A stretch of 64,000 bases of DNA from Qipengyuania psychrotolerans (GCF_019711355.1 NZ_CP081297.1:620001-684000); one strand, 5' to 3'. Shown: positions 1 through 10,642, counted from the first letter of the stretch. The notes: a model not told the origin generated them from the sequence alone. Made by a program: numbers and translations.

Positions 1-1148
1 GCCTGATTGGTGCCGGCAACATCGGTTCGATCGTAGCTGCCCGCGCGCAAGGTTTGCGGATGAAGGTCATCGCCTTCGATCCGTTCCTGACCGAAGAGCG
101 CGCTGTCGAAATCGGCGTGGAAAAGGTCGATCTCGATACGCTGCTTGCGCGCGCTGACTTCATCACGCTGCACACTCCGCTCACCGACGAGACGCGCAAC
201 ATCCTCTCGGCTGAAAACCTCGCCAAGACCAAGAAGGGCGTGCGAATCGTCAATTGCGCGCGAGGCGGCCTGATTGACGAAAATGCCCTCGCAGAGGCGC
301 TCGACAGCGGGCAGGTCGCAGGCGCTGCGCTGGATGTTTTCCAGACTGAACCGGCCACCGAAAGTCCGCTGTTTGGCAAGCCCAATTTCATCTGCACCCC
401 GCACCTGGGCGCCAGCACGACCGAGGCGCAGGTCAATGTCGCGCTCCAAGTGGCCGAGCAGATGGCGGATTATCTCGTCAATGGCGGCGTCAGCAATGCG
501 CTGAACATGCCGAGCCTATCGGCAGAAGAAGCACCGAAATTGCGCCCCTACATGGGCCTTGCCGAAAATCTCGGCAGCCTGGTGGGCCAGCTTGCGCACG
601 GCAATCTGACTAAAATCAGCATCGAGCGGGAAGGCGCCGCTGCGCAGCTTTCGGGCAAGCCGATCGAGGGCGCTGTCCTGGCCGGTCTGATGCGTCAGTA
701 TTCGGACACGGTGAACATGGTCAACGCGCCCTATCTCGCCAAGGAACGCGGGCTCGATATCCGCTCGATCCGCCACGAAAAGGAAGGAGTCTACAACACA
801 CTGCTGCGGGTAACCGTGGGCACCGACGCCGGCGACCGTTCGGTGGCCGGTACGCTCTTCGGCAGCGATGCACCGCGCCTGGTCGAAATCTTCGGCGTGC
901 GCATCGAGGCCGAGCTTGAAGGCCATATGCTCTACATCGTCAACGAAGACGCACCCGGCTTCATTGGCCGGATCGGTTCGCTGCTGGGCGAAAACGGTAT
1001 CAATATCGGCACCTTCCACCTTGGCCGCCGCGAGGCAGGCGGCGAGGCGACACTATTGCTCAGCGTCGACCAGAAGATCCCGCAGGATGTCGTCAGCAAG
1101 GCCTGCGCGCTGCAAGGCGTGAAGACCGTTATCCCGCTGGAATTCTGA
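1..1148 (+). CDS. serA: D-3-phosphoglycerate dehydrogenase, 5' end missing
   Basis: First step of phosphorylated serine biosynthesis: oxidises 3-phosphoglycerate with NAD+. The gene enters from the left edge; the frame is open from base 3, and the first codons already encode the nucleotide-binding loop GAGNIG, so the N-terminal part of the substrate domain is outside the window. The dehydrogenase signatures VNCARGG (catalytic Arg) and the later catalytic His in HLGAST are visible. A long C-terminal part follows, with an intervening domain and a final ACT domain (around LYIVNEDAPG), as in the long SerA type subject to serine feedback. hisZ follows 26 bp downstream on the same strand and is probably co-transcribed. 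Confidence 0.95.
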   Translation, partial: LIGAGNIGSIVAARAQGLRMKVIAFDPFLTEERAVEIGVEKVDLDTLLARADFITLHTPLTDETRNILSAENLAKTKKGVRIVNCARGGLIDENALAEALDSGQVAGAALDVFQTEPATESPLFGKPNFICTPHLGASTTEAQVNVALQVAEQMADYLVNGGVSNALNMPSLSAEEAPKLRPYMGLAENLGSLVGQLAHGNLTKISIEREGAAAQLSGKPIEGAVLAGLMRQYSDTVNMVNAPYLAKERGLDIRSIRHEKEGVYNTLLRVTVGTDAGDRSVAGTLFGSDAPRLVEIFGVRIEAELEGHMLYIVNEDAPGFIGRIGSLLGENGINIGTFHLGRREAGGEATLLLSVDQKIPQDVVSKACALQGVKTVIPLEF

Positions 1149-1174
1149 GCCGTGATAGGGCAGGGGGCGCCGCG

Positions 1175-2287
1175 ATGACCCAACTTGACGATCTCCTGCC
1201 CATCGGCCTCGAAGATGCGCTGCCCGCGCGCGCGGCCGCAATCACCCGCGCTATGCGCCAGGTCCTCGGCGCGATGGACGCTCATGGTTATGACCGTGTT
1301 CGTCCGCCGCTTGTCGAGTTCGAACATTCGCTCGCTGGGCGGATGGAAGGGGTGGCGACGCGCCGCATGGTGCGCTTCACCGATCCTGAAAGCCTGCGGA
1401 CGCTGGCTTTGCGCAGCGACATGACCGTGCAAGTTGGCCGCATCGCTGCGACCAGCCTGCGCGAGGCGCCACGTCCTCTGCGGCTCTGCTATGCGGGCGA
1501 AGTCGCGACGATCAAGGCCGACCAGCTCGATCCCGCACGCCAGCGGCTGCAACTGGGTGCCGAGCTTGTTGGAAGTGACAGCGTTGCCGCGGCGGCAGAG
1601 GCGGTCTCCGTCGCTCTTGATGCGCTGGAATCTGCCGGGGCGACCGGGCTTTCAGTTGATTTCACCATGCCCGATCTCGTCGACACGCTCGCCGAAGATG
1701 CGCTTCCGCTGGATCATGAGCAGCGCGAAGCAGTTCGCCGCGAACTGGATATGAAGGATGCCGGCGGGCTGAAGGCGGTCGGCGGGGAAGCCTACCTGCC
1801 ACTGCTTTATGCGGCAGGACCTTTCGAAGAATCGCTGGAGCGGCTGTCTGCGCTGGATGCAGGCGGCGTGCTTGCAAGCCGGATCGATGCGCTTCGAGAG
1901 GTCGCCGCAATATTGGGTGACCGGGTGCGCCTTACGCTCGACCCGTCCGAACGCCACGGTTTCGGCTATCAAAGCTGGTTTGGTTTCACGCTCCTAAGCG
2001 ACGCTTCGCGCAGCGCGCTTGGCCGGGGCGGAACCTATTCGATCAAGGGAAGCGACGAAGCGGCCACCGGGTTCTCGCTCTACATGGATCCGATGCTCGA
2101 AGCGCTTGGTTCTGCCGAGATACCGACGCGCGACACCGTGTTCCTCCCGCTGGACCATGACCGCGCGGCTGCTGCCAGCCTTCGCGGTGAAGGCTGGCGA
2201 ACAGTGGCTGCGCTCTCGGACAGCGATGACCCTGTTTCTTTGGGATGCACGCACCGCCTTGAAGACGGCACGCCCAAACCCCTCTAA
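1175..2287 (+). CDS. hisZ: ATP phosphoribosyltransferase regulatory subunit HisZ
   Basis: A 370-residue class II aminoacyl-tRNA-synthetase-like protein, the usual length for HisZ, which partners with a short HisG to make the first enzyme of histidine synthesis. The N-terminal stretch shows the histidyl-tRNA-synthetase-like core (YDRVRPPLVEFE, then RSDMTVQVGRIAATSL and the RPLRLCYAGEV strand). It lacks a tRNA anticodon-binding domain, which separates it from HisS. hisG is not in the window. It lies directly after serA. The next gene runs the opposite way and ends 1 bp beyond this stop, so the two are convergent. Confidence 0.88.
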   Translation: MTQLDDLLPIGLEDALPARAAAITRAMRQVLGAMDAHGYDRVRPPLVEFEHSLAGRMEGVATRRMVRFTDPESLRTLALRSDMTVQVGRIAATSLREAPRPLRLCYAGEVATIKADQLDPARQRLQLGAELVGSDSVAAAAEAVSVALDALESAGATGLSVDFTMPDLVDTLAEDALPLDHEQREAVRRELDMKDAGGLKAVGGEAYLPLLYAAGPFEESLERLSALDAGGVLASRIDALREVAAILGDRVRLTLDPSERHGFGYQSWFGFTLLSDASRSALGRGGTYSIKGSDEAATGFSLYMDPMLEALGSAEIPTRDTVFLPLDHDRAAAASLRGEGWRTVAALSDSDDPVSLGCTHRLEDGTPKPL

Positions 2288-2288
2288 G

Positions 2289-3104
2289 TCAGGAAATATC
2301 GCTCGGATCGGGGCCTTTCCGGCCATCTTTGCTGTCGAGTGCGTCGATGCGCGACATCTGGTCTGCGGACAATTCGAACGACAGCGCCTTGAAATTGGCC
2401 TCGATATGATTGCGGCTGCTGGCCTTCGGAATAGCCGACAGGCCATGCTGGATATGCCAGCGGATGACGACAGCGCTGGCAGGCTGGTCCGTTTCCTCGG
2501 CGATAGCTTGGATGGTGTCGTCTGACATATCCTCGCCCTGGCCGAGCGGCGACCAGCACTGCGTCACAATGCCGAGTTCCTCGTGAACCTTGCGCAGTTC
2601 GCGCTGCTGGAAGCTGGGATGCAGCTCGATCTGGTTGATCGCAGGCGTCACGCCCGTTTCCTCGATCAGCCGGCGCAGTTCATTCTCGCGGAAATTCGAC
2701 ACGCCGATGGATTTGGCAAGGCCGTCTTCGCGCAGTTGGATGAAGGCCTTCCACGTGTTCAGATATTCGCCCCGATCGGGGCACGGCCAATGGATCAACA
2801 ACATGTCGACATGATCGCGGCCAAGGCGCTCGAGGCATTTTTCGGCCGCCCTGCGCGAGCGGTCGTAACCCTGGCTCTCGTTCCAGATCTTGGTCTGGAG
2901 GAAAATGTCGGACCATTCGCCCACACCTTCGCCCACGCCGCGCTCGTTTTCGTAGATTGCGGCAGTATCGATCAGCCAGTAGCCGACGTCGATTGCTGTA
3001 GAGACAGGCTCGGCGACTTTGCTGTCTTCGATTTGCCATGTACCAAAACCAAGCTGGGGAATTTGGCGGCCATCATTCATATTGAGGGTGGGGTAGTCGG
3101 TCAT
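2289..3104 (-). CDS. Aldo/keto reductase (2,5-didehydrogluconate reductase type)
   Basis: A 271-residue NADPH-dependent TIM-barrel reductase. The family tetrad can be read: Asp and Tyr in LIDTAAIYENE, Lys in LQTKIWNE and His in LLIHWPCPD. The cofactor end shows the IPKASS stretch typical of the family. The start at 3104 (MTDYPTLN) is chosen because AAGGAG lies just upstream; the open frame runs further up to 3176 but without a ribosome site. It stands alone on the minus strand between hisZ and purA. The substrate cannot be inferred; members reduce small aldehydes and ketones such as methylglyoxal or keto-sugars. Confidence 0.88.
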   Translation of the reverse strand: MTDYPTLNMNDGRQIPQLGFGTWQIEDSKVAEPVSTAIDVGYWLIDTAAIYENERGVGEGVGEWSDIFLQTKIWNESQGYDRSRRAAEKCLERLGRDHVDMLLIHWPCPDRGEYLNTWKAFIQLREDGLAKSIGVSNFRENELRRLIEETGVTPAINQIELHPSFQQRELRKVHEELGIVTQCWSPLGQGEDMSDDTIQAIAEETDQPASAVVIRWHIQHGLSAIPKASSRNHIEANFKALSFELSADQMSRIDALDSKDGRKGPDPSDIS

Positions 3105-3212
3105 AAGGTCTCCTTTGCGATACCAATGGAGAAGTGGCCCCGAAGTTTCCCCGATCTGCCTTGCCCCGTGCTGCACAAGCGCCTAGTGCGACGCGCGTTT
3201 GTGCATCCGTAA

Positions 3213-4520
<1,308 letters not shown>

Positions 4521-4539
4521 TTAGACGGGCGATGGCAGA

Positions 4540-5061
4540 ATGCGGATAATGCGTTTTCTGCCCCTCCTCGCTGCGCTATGGCTCGGTGCATGTTCTCCGG
4601 CGGTCCCGGAAGCTCGCGCACAGCAGGCGCAGGACGGTGAGCTTGCCGATTTCGTCCTGATCGACAAGTCCGACCGGACATTGTGGGTTTACCAGAAGGG
4701 CGAGGTAATCCGGACCTATCGCGGGCTGCAATATGGCGACGAACCGGTGGGCCACAAACGTTTCGAAGGCGACGAACGAACGCCTGAGGGGCGCTACACG
4801 ATTACCTACGGCAACGAGCAGTCGAGCTATTATCTCAGCCTCTACATCGATTACCCCAATGCCGATGATCGTGCCTATGCCGCGGCGCAGGGCCGCTCGC
4901 CCGGAGGGCTGATATTCCTGCACGGGCAGCCCAACGCCTTGCCGTTCGATGCGCGGGTGCCCGGGGATTGGACCGATGGCTGTATCGCACTGTCAAACCG
5001 CGAGATCGCCGAATTGTGGACCCTGATCCCCAATGGCACCCCGATCGATATCAGGCCGTAG
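4540..5061 (+). CDS. L,D-transpeptidase (YkuD/YafK-like) lipoprotein
   Basis: A 173-residue exported protein. The N-terminus has a short charged start, a hydrophobic stretch and a lipobox (LGAC, Cys about residue 18), so it is probably membrane-anchored. The body is a YkuD-type catalytic domain, which exchanges or crosslinks peptidoglycan peptides: FVLIDKSDRTLWVYQKG at its start, a central HGQP histidine, and a C-terminal DGCIALSN holding the nucleophilic Cys. The usual Ser/Thr-His-Gly-Cys is Asp-Gly-Cys here, as in YafK-like members. ATG at 4549 is an equally possible start. It lies 19 bp after purA. Confidence 0.82.
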   Translation: MRIMRFLPLLAALWLGACSPAVPEARAQQAQDGELADFVLIDKSDRTLWVYQKGEVIRTYRGLQYGDEPVGHKRFEGDERTPEGRYTITYGNEQSSYYLSLYIDYPNADDRAYAAAQGRSPGGLIFLHGQPNALPFDARVPGDWTDGCIALSNREIAELWTLIPNGTPIDIRP

Positions 5062-5263
5062 GCTGCATTGGGCTCAGCACCGTAGGGGGGCATTTGCGAC
5101 CGCGTCGATAAGCAGGGCAATGCAGGCCGCGCTCTGACTAAGGACACCGCTGCAGATCCGGCGCCGAAGGATCGATCAATCCTGAAAATCCAGCGAAAAT
5201 CTTGACACGATCTTCATTTGTTCTCACCATGTTCCCTTAATCGAACGTGTTGGAGACGATTCT
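5062..5263. promoter_or_regulatory. LexA-box promoter region upstream of the winged-helix gene
   Basis: The intergenic stretch carries a consensus -35 element TTGACA (5202-5207). Overlapping the expected -10 position is GTTC (5220-5223), seven bases, then GTTC (5231-5234). GTTC-N7-GTTC is the known LexA operator of alphaproteobacteria, and placement over the -10 is where a repressor would act. A purine-rich GGAGA (5252-5256) precedes the GTG start at 5264. The rest of this 200 bp holds nothing I recognise. Confidence 0.6.
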
Positions 5264-6238
5264 GTGCAAGCCGATTTTTCCTATGAAGCCGCGTGTGACG
5301 GAGCCGGATGTCAGCTTGGTGTCACGATCCTTGCGGACCGGGAGCGTATACGATCCCAAATGCGCGACGATGCGGAGGCTGCCGGTTTCCGCATTCTGGA
5401 ATGCTGCGGATTGGACGAATTTGGTAGCGGGTCGATCGGCGCGCTCGGTGACTTGGTGCTTGTCGATTGCGCCCAGGCGGACGCAGCAACGACCGCGCTA
5501 CTTTCGCGGCTTGATGTGAGATGCGGGAAATCCGGGGCGCATCTGGTGGTATCAACGGTCATGGAATCGCTCGATATCGTGTTCGGATGTTTCGCCCTGT
5601 CAGGTGCGCAGATTCTAGTCGATCCGGGCAGGGCTGAAAGGATCATGGCAATCGGCCGTGTTCTTGCCCACGTACCGAACCTGCGCCTGCGCGAACTGGC
5701 CGAAGATGACCGGCTGCTGCTGCTGCGCCTGACAGAACAGGTCGGGCAGATGGCTCAGCGGCTGGAAAGCCTTTCGCCCGGTCAGAGGGAAGGCGGAGGC
5801 GCGTTCCGGCTCGAGGCGGCCACGCAAGAATGGAAGGGTCAGGCAACCACCAGCGCCAGTGAAAGCGCCGGCCCAAGCTTGCCCGACGCTGCGACCATCC
5901 GCGGTTTCATTCGTCAGCGCCAAGCCCGCGCACGGTTTTTCGACGCTGACCTGTTCGCGGATCCTGCATGGGACATATTGCTCGACCTCACTGCCGCGCG
6001 CGCAGAGTGCCAGATGGTATCGGTGACTTCGCTGTGCATTGCAGCGGGAGTGCCGGCAACGACAGCGCTCCGCTGGGTTGCGCAGATGGTCGACAGCGGC
6101 CTGTTGCTGCGCATTCCAGATCCCGCCGATCGCCGCCGCGCGCATATCGCGCTGGCAGACAGCACTGCTGTCGCGATGTCGCGCTATTTCGCAGAGATCG
6201 GGGTGACCACCAATCGGCGGGTTGCAGTAGCAGCCTAG
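5264..6238 (+). CDS. Winged-helix (MarR-like) regulator with N-terminal receiver-like region
   Basis: A 324-residue protein with a GTG start supported by GGAGA 7 bp upstream. Residues about 15-130 look like a degenerate receiver-type alpha/beta domain (LGVTILADRERI, then LVLVDCAQAD). A helical stretch around 145-165 could be coiled coil, followed by a low-complexity linker. Residues about 205-315 form a winged helix resembling MarR: SVTSLCIAAGVPATTALRWV as recognition region and DPADRRRAHIAL as the wing. Proteins of this layout occur in Sphingomonadales but I know of no assigned function. The LexA box upstream suggests DNA-damage control. It converges with the next gene with a 4 bp overlap. 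Confidence 0.68.
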   Translation: MQADFSYEAACDGAGCQLGVTILADRERIRSQMRDDAEAAGFRILECCGLDEFGSGSIGALGDLVLVDCAQADAATTALLSRLDVRCGKSGAHLVVSTVMESLDIVFGCFALSGAQILVDPGRAERIMAIGRVLAHVPNLRLRELAEDDRLLLLRLTEQVGQMAQRLESLSPGQREGGGAFRLEAATQEWKGQATTSASESAGPSLPDAATIRGFIRQRQARARFFDADLFADPAWDILLDLTAARAECQMVSVTSLCIAAGVPATTALRWVAQMVDSGLLLRIPDPADRRRAHIALADSTAVAMSRYFAEIGVTTNRRVAVAA

Positions 6239-7005
6239 CGCCGCAGGATTACTATACGTCCGGTTTCTGGCGGATCGCTGCAAGGCAGCTCGTACCGGGC
6301 GGCATCTGCACGGGCTCGGATAAGGATAGCCTCGGAAACGCCGGGGTCGTGGAGGACATGATCCGCTTCGCCCAGCGCGCGTGCCTGGCGAATTGTCAGG
6401 TCTTCCGGCTCGTCGCTGCTGAGGACGATCTCGAGTGTCTGATCCGAAGCTGGTATCCCGCCTTGGGAAAGCCAGGCGTCCACCCGGCTTTCGTTCCCCG
6501 GCACGAAGGGATCAAGCGGTCCGCCTTCGGCAAGCGCGGCATCGAGTGCGCGGCGCCGGTCATCGCTGCCGGGAAAGCGCGATCGCATGGCATCGCGGGC
6601 CGCAGACAGCGCCTCCGCCAGCGCACCGAGATTGTCGGGAAGAAGAGCTTCAAGCCTTAGCCTGAGATGCTTCGCCAGCCCGGCAGAAGCGCCGCCTGTG
6701 CTGACTGCCACCAGTACAGGCCCGCGTTCCAGGACGCTCGGCAATGTGAAATCGCACAGGTCCGGTTGGTCTGCCACGTTCACCAGCAATCCGAGCCGCT
6801 TGAGCCGCAGCGCTGCGGCTTCGGCAGCGCGCTCGTTTTCTAGGGCGACAAATGCCAGGCGCGCATGGTGCGCCTCGGTTTCGCCGCACGGGATGCCGCC
6901 TGAACGTTCCACGAGGCGCGCTTTGGCCGCTGCCATGTCGCCTTGGCCAACGACAACAACGCGGTTACCCTTGATTCGGTGAAAGAGCGGCAGTGAATGC
7001 AGCAT
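6235..7005 (-). CDS. Precorrin-2 dehydrogenase / sirohydrochlorin ferrochelatase (CysG N-terminal type)
   Basis: A 256-residue homologue of the N-terminal half of CysG (Met8p-like), which oxidises precorrin-2 with NAD+ and inserts iron to make siroheme for sulfite and nitrite reductases. Visible are the Rossmann start NRVVVVGQGDMAAAKARL, the CDFTLPSVLERGPVLVAVST strand-loop and the dimer segment GLAKHLRLRLE. The C-terminal 100 residues are not the SAM uroporphyrinogen methyltransferase domain of full CysG. It follows lysA on the minus strand with a one-base TGATG overlap, so it is probably translationally coupled, although a pathway link to lysine is not obvious. Confidence 0.8.
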   Translation of the reverse strand: MLHSLPLFHRIKGNRVVVVGQGDMAAAKARLVERSGGIPCGETEAHHARLAFVALENERAAEAAALRLKRLGLLVNVADQPDLCDFTLPSVLERGPVLVAVSTGGASAGLAKHLRLRLEALLPDNLGALAEALSAARDAMRSRFPGSDDRRRALDAALAEGGPLDPFVPGNESRVDAWLSQGGIPASDQTLEIVLSSDEPEDLTIRQARALGEADHVLHDPGVSEAILIRARADAARYELPCSDPPETGRIVILRR

Positions 7006-8264
7006 CAGGTCAGCCAGTCGGGAACGCGCTCGGCGTCCATGATTGCGCCCGCAGCGATCCGGTCTGCCACGACGGCAAACTTGTCGTCGTCGACGAGGAC
7101 CTCTGCGACGAAACCGCGCGAATTGTAGCTCGACGCCATGGTTGCGCCGTAGGCACCGGCCGTGCGAAAAACAGCGAGTTCGCCTGCAACCAGCGCATCA
7201 CATTCGCGGTCCATCGCAAAGGTATCTCCGGTTTCGCAGATCGGGCCGACGATATGGGCGGTCATGCGCTCTCCATCAGGCTCGACCGCCTCGAAATCGT
7301 GCCACGCACCGTACATTGCCGGGCGGGCGAGGTCGTTCATCGCCGCATCGACGACAACGAAGGGCCGCTCGATGCCGCGTTTTACGCGGATGACGCGCGT
7401 CAGCAGGACCCCGGCATTGCCAGCGATCACGCGGCCAGGTTCGAACATCAACTGGACGTTCCAGTCCTTGGTAATGCGCGCTACCATCGCGCCGTATTCA
7501 GCAGGTGCCGGCAAGACTTCGCCCGACTTGTACGGAACCCCGAGGCCGCCGCCCAGATCGGCGTGAGTCACCTTGCACCCCATTTCGCGCAGGTCGCCAA
7601 TCAGGGTGCCGACTTTGCCGAATGCTGTTTCCAAAGGTTCAAGATCGCCCAACTGACTGCCAATGTGCACGGCGATCCCGCGCATATCGAGGCCGTCTTC
7701 CTGCGATAAGGCGGCGTAGATGGCGGGTGCGCGGTCGATCGGCACACCGAACTTGTTTTCGCGTTTGCCGGTGGAGATTTTTTCGTGTGTGCCCGCATCG
7801 ACATCAGGGTTCACGCGAAGGGCGCAGGCTGCCGTCAAGCCGAAGCGGCGGGCGATGGCCGCCAACTCGTAGCCTTCTTCTTCGCTCTCGATGTTAAACT
7901 GGCCGATACCCGCTTCAAGGCCCTGTTGCAGTTCGGCATGGGTCTTGCCAACGCCGGAAAACACGATGTCTTCTGGCTTCATCCCCGCCTTCAAGGCGCG
8001 GGTAAGTTCGCCGCCGGAAACGACATCTGCCCCGTAACCCATGTTTGCCAGAACGCGCAGTACGGCAAGGTTGGGGTTGGCTTTGACTGCAAAGGCGATG
8101 TGCGGTTTTCCAGTAGCCGACAGGGCATCCCTGAAAACGCGCGCGTGCCGTTCAAGCGTGGCGCGCGAATAGATATATACAGGAGTGCCAACCGCCTCGG
8201 CGATGGCGGGGAGGGCTACGTTCTCGGCGTGCAACACGCCGCCGCGGATCTGGAAATGGTCCAT
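7005..8264 (-). CDS. lysA: Diaminopimelate decarboxylase
   Basis: PLP enzyme making L-lysine from meso-diaminopimelate. At 419 residues it matches the family. The PLP lysine lies in HIAFAVKANPN near residue 61; HIGSQL, the glycine-rich GGGLGVPY phosphate loop and the C-terminal CETGDTF substrate and dimer motif are all intact. It is the third gene of a minus-strand run argH, small lipoprotein, lysA, siroheme gene with tight spacing, a layout I recognise from other alphaproteobacteria where the lipoprotein sits between argH and lysA. Confidence 0.96.
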   Translation of the reverse strand: MDHFQIRGGVLHAENVALPAIAEAVGTPVYIYSRATLERHARVFRDALSATGKPHIAFAVKANPNLAVLRVLANMGYGADVVSGGELTRALKAGMKPEDIVFSGVGKTHAELQQGLEAGIGQFNIESEEEGYELAAIARRFGLTAACALRVNPDVDAGTHEKISTGKRENKFGVPIDRAPAIYAALSQEDGLDMRGIAVHIGSQLGDLEPLETAFGKVGTLIGDLREMGCKVTHADLGGGLGVPYKSGEVLPAPAEYGAMVARITKDWNVQLMFEPGRVIAGNAGVLLTRVIRVKRGIERPFVVVDAAMNDLARPAMYGAWHDFEAVEPDGERMTAHIVGPICETGDTFAMDRECDALVAGELAVFRTAGAYGATMASSYNSRGFVAEVLVDDDKFAVVADRIAAGAIMDAERVPDWLT

Positions 8265-8327
8265 GGCGAGCGGCTCTGCCCAATTGGCCCCGCCGTGTCG
8301 AGCAAGCCTTGCTTGAAGGCCTGCAAC

Positions 8328-8564
8328 CTATTCGGGAGGCAGGTCGAAGGGGTCATCCTCACGCTCTTCAGAGCGGGTGCGCAATTCGGTGCTGCGATCT
8401 GGTGCTGCTCGCGGGTCTAGCTCGAGCAGATCGTCGGCATCAGGCTGGACTTCCGCGCCGAATGGTGCCGGCGGCAGCGCGCTGCCGTCCAGCGGTTTGA
8501 GCTGCGCCTTCTGGCCGCAGCCAGCCAGCAAGGTGAGAGCGATCAGGGCCGCGCCAATGCGCAT
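8328..8564 (-). CDS. Small LptM-like lipoprotein between argH and lysA
   Basis: A 78-residue protein with a textbook lipoprotein signal: [16 protein letters not shown], with the lipidated Cys at residue 16, followed by GQKAQLKP and an acidic, proline-rich, probably disordered tail. Size, position downstream of argH and the GCGQKGPL-like sequence after the Cys match LptM (YifL), a lipoprotein that helps mature the LPS translocon LptD. I call it LptM-like on that basis only. The ATG overlaps the argH stop by one base (TGATG), so this start is preferred over the TTG one codon earlier. Confidence 0.72.
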   Translation of the reverse strand: MRIGAALIALTLLAGCGQKAQLKPLDGSALPPAPFGAEVQPDADDLLELDPRAAPDRSTELRTRSEEREDDPFDLPPE

Positions 8565-9985
8565 CAATTCTTCTCCAGCCAGCTACGGGCGTCTTTCACC
8601 TGCTGCCTTACCTGTATCGGCGCCGTCCCGCCATAGGAAGCACGGGCGGCAACAGACGCATCGACCGACAGCGCTTCGAACACCCGCTCGTCGATCCGGT
8701 CATCGATTGGCTTGAGGTCATCGAGGGACAGCCCATCCAGCGCGACCCCCTTGCTATCGGCCAGTTTGACCGCGGAGCCGGTAATATGATGGGCCTCGCG
8801 AAATGGAATGTCAGCCTGACGTACCAGCCAGTCGGCAAGGTCCGTGGCCGTGGCATGACCGGCCTCTGCTGCCTTGCGCATACGGGCGGTCTGAAAAGTG
8901 CTGTCTGCGACCATTCCGGCCATTGCGGCCAGCGACAGGTCGATCAGGCCAGCGGCTTCGAACACGGGCGGCTTGTCGTCCTGCATGTCCTTTGAATAGG
9001 CGAGGGGGAGGCCCTTCATCGTAATCATCAGGCTGGTGGTGCAGCCGATGATCCGTCCGGCATGACCACGCACCAGTTCCGCTGCATCCGGATTGCGTTT
9101 CTGGGGCATGATCGAACTGCCGGTCGAAAGCGTATCGGGCAGCTTGACGAAGCCGAACGGCTGGCTGGCCCAGATAATGAACTCTTCCGCGAGGCGCGAC
9201 AGGTGAAGCGAACACTGGCTTGCCGACACCAGGTAATCGATCGCGAAATCGCGGTCCGATACCGCATCCAGGCTGTTGCGTGTCGGGCGCGCAAAACCGA
9301 GTGCCTGCGCCGTCATATCGCGGTCGAGATCGAAACCGGTCCCCGCCAGTGCCGCCGAACCCAGCGGGCATTCGTCCATCCGCGCAAGGGCATCGGCAAA
9401 GCGTGAACGGTCGCGCTTAAGCATCTCGAAATAGGCCAGCAGGTGGTGGCCAAGGGTTACCGGCTGTGCCGTCTGCAAATGGGTGAAACCCGGCATGATG
9501 GTATCTGCGTGTTCCTCGGCGCGGTTGACCAAGGCGCGGAGCACGGCATCGATGCCTGCGATTGCACGAGTATTGGCCGCGCGCACCCACATGCGGAAAT
9601 CCGTGGCGACCTGGTCATTGCGGCTTCGTGCGGTGTGAAGGCGTCCGGCGGCCGGTCCGACAATCTCGGTTAGCCGCGCTTCCACGGTCATGTGGATGTC
9701 TTCGAGGTCCCAGTCTTCGGGAACGCCGTCACGTTCGTATTCCGCGGCGACTTGCTGCAGGCCGTCATCGATGGCCCTGGCATCGGCTTCGCTGACGATG
9801 CCTTGTTTGGCGAGCATCGCGACATGGGCGCGGCTGCCCGCGATATCTTCGCGCCACAGCGCCTTGTCGAAAGGGATCGAGGCGTTGATTTCGCGCATGA
9901 TCGCGCTAGGCCCTTCGGCGAACCTGCCGCCCCACATCGAATTGGAGCCTTGATTGTCCCGTTTATCGCTCACGCTTGTCGTCAC
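8564..9985 (-). CDS. argH: Argininosuccinate lyase
   Basis: Last step of arginine synthesis: cleaves argininosuccinate to arginine and fumarate. The fumarase-superfamily signature [12 protein letters not shown] with the catalytic Ser loop is present, as are WGGRF at the start, [10 protein letters not shown] and [10 protein letters not shown]. The open frame begins at GTG 9985, but conserved sequence begins at WGGRF, so GTG 9973 or ATG 9937 are also possible. A shorter start would avoid overlap with the divergent lipoprotein gene whose start is at 9954. First gene of the argH to siroheme run. Confidence 0.95.
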   Translation of the reverse strand: MTTSVSDKRDNQGSNSMWGGRFAEGPSAIMREINASIPFDKALWREDIAGSRAHVAMLAKQGIVSEADARAIDDGLQQVAAEYERDGVPEDWDLEDIHMTVEARLTEIVGPAAGRLHTARSRNDQVATDFRMWVRAANTRAIAGIDAVLRALVNRAEEHADTIMPGFTHLQTAQPVTLGHHLLAYFEMLKRDRSRFADALARMDECPLGSAALAGTGFDLDRDMTAQALGFARPTRNSLDAVSDRDFAIDYLVSASQCSLHLSRLAEEFIIWASQPFGFVKLPDTLSTGSSIMPQKRNPDAAELVRGHAGRIIGCTTSLMITMKGLPLAYSKDMQDDKPPVFEAAGLIDLSLAAMAGMVADSTFQTARMRKAAEAGHATATDLADWLVRQADIPFREAHHITGSAVKLADSKGVALDGLSLDDLKPIDDRIDERVFEALSVDASVAARASYGGTAPIQVRQQVKDARSWLEKN

Positions 9986-10511
9986 CTTGGGTGTTGCCGT
10001 CGCCGGATGCGATAGGAGCGCACCGGTCGAGGTGCAAGAAAGCGGTGCTTCGGCAATGGCAACCAGCGAAATCGACCGGACCTATGCCGGCGAGTTGATG
10101 CCCTTGCTCAATGTGAGCGATCCTGCAGGGCGTGAGCTTAATCTCGGTGCGAAACAGGGCACGCCGGTGTTGCTCAACCTGTGGGCCACATGGTGCGCCC
10201 CGTGCAAAAAAGAGATGCCGCTGCTGGATGATCTTGCGGCCGGCTATGGTGACCGGTTGCAGGTCATCACGGTGAGCCAGGATATGGGCGGGGCCGAAAA
10301 AGTCGCGGCGTATTTTGCCGAGAACAACTTCGAATATCTGGAGCCGTGGATCGATCCGCAGGCCGAGCTCGGGTCATTCTATGACAACACGCCGCTGCCC
10401 ACGACCATACTGTACGATTCGATGGGGCAGGAAGTCTGGCGGGTCCGCGGCGATTACGACTGGTCGAGCGCGGAAGCGCGCGAAGCAATCGGTGAAGCTG
10501 TCGGGGAATAG
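9954..10511 (+). CDS. TlpA-like thioredoxin-fold lipoprotein
   Basis: A 185-residue envelope thiol-disulfide reductase. The start is TTG at 9954, supported by GGAG 6 bp upstream. A signal segment ends in a VAGC lipobox (Cys 19), and a TlpA/ResA thioredoxin domain follows with the redox pair in [13 protein letters not shown] (Cys 81 and Cys 84) and the cis-proline loop near LPTTILYD. Family members reduce disulfides in apocytochrome c or copper-site proteins outside the cytoplasm; the exact target is not shown here. Its 5' end overlaps the longest reading of argH on the other strand. tRNA-Val lies immediately downstream, in reverse. Confidence 0.86.
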   Translation: MSRLSLTLVVTLGVAVAGCDRSAPVEVQESGASAMATSEIDRTYAGELMPLLNVSDPAGRELNLGAKQGTPVLLNLWATWCAPCKKEMPLLDDLAAGYGDRLQVITVSQDMGGAEKVAAYFAENNFEYLEPWIDPQAELGSFYDNTPLPTTILYDSMGQEVWRVRGDYDWSSAEAREAIGEAVGE

Positions 10512-10587
10512 TGGTGGGCGCTGACGGGCTCGAACCGCCGACCCTCTCGGTGTAAACGAGATGCTCTACCAACTGAGCTAAGCGCCC
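10512..10587 (-). tRNA. tRNA-Val (anticodon TAC)
   Basis: A 76-nt cloverleaf on the minus strand with the acceptor arm GGGCGCT pairing AGCGCCC, D-arm GCTC/GAGC, anticodon stem CTCG/CGAG with loop TTTACAC giving anticodon TAC, and T-arm around GGTTCGAGCC. Discriminator A and a genome-encoded CCA follow the acceptor stem. It sits between two unrelated genes. Confidence 0.95.
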
Positions 10588-10642
10588 CCGATAAGGAGAA
10601 GCGCGCATTTAGCGTGGATTCGCGCAGCGTCAAGCGCGAGTA

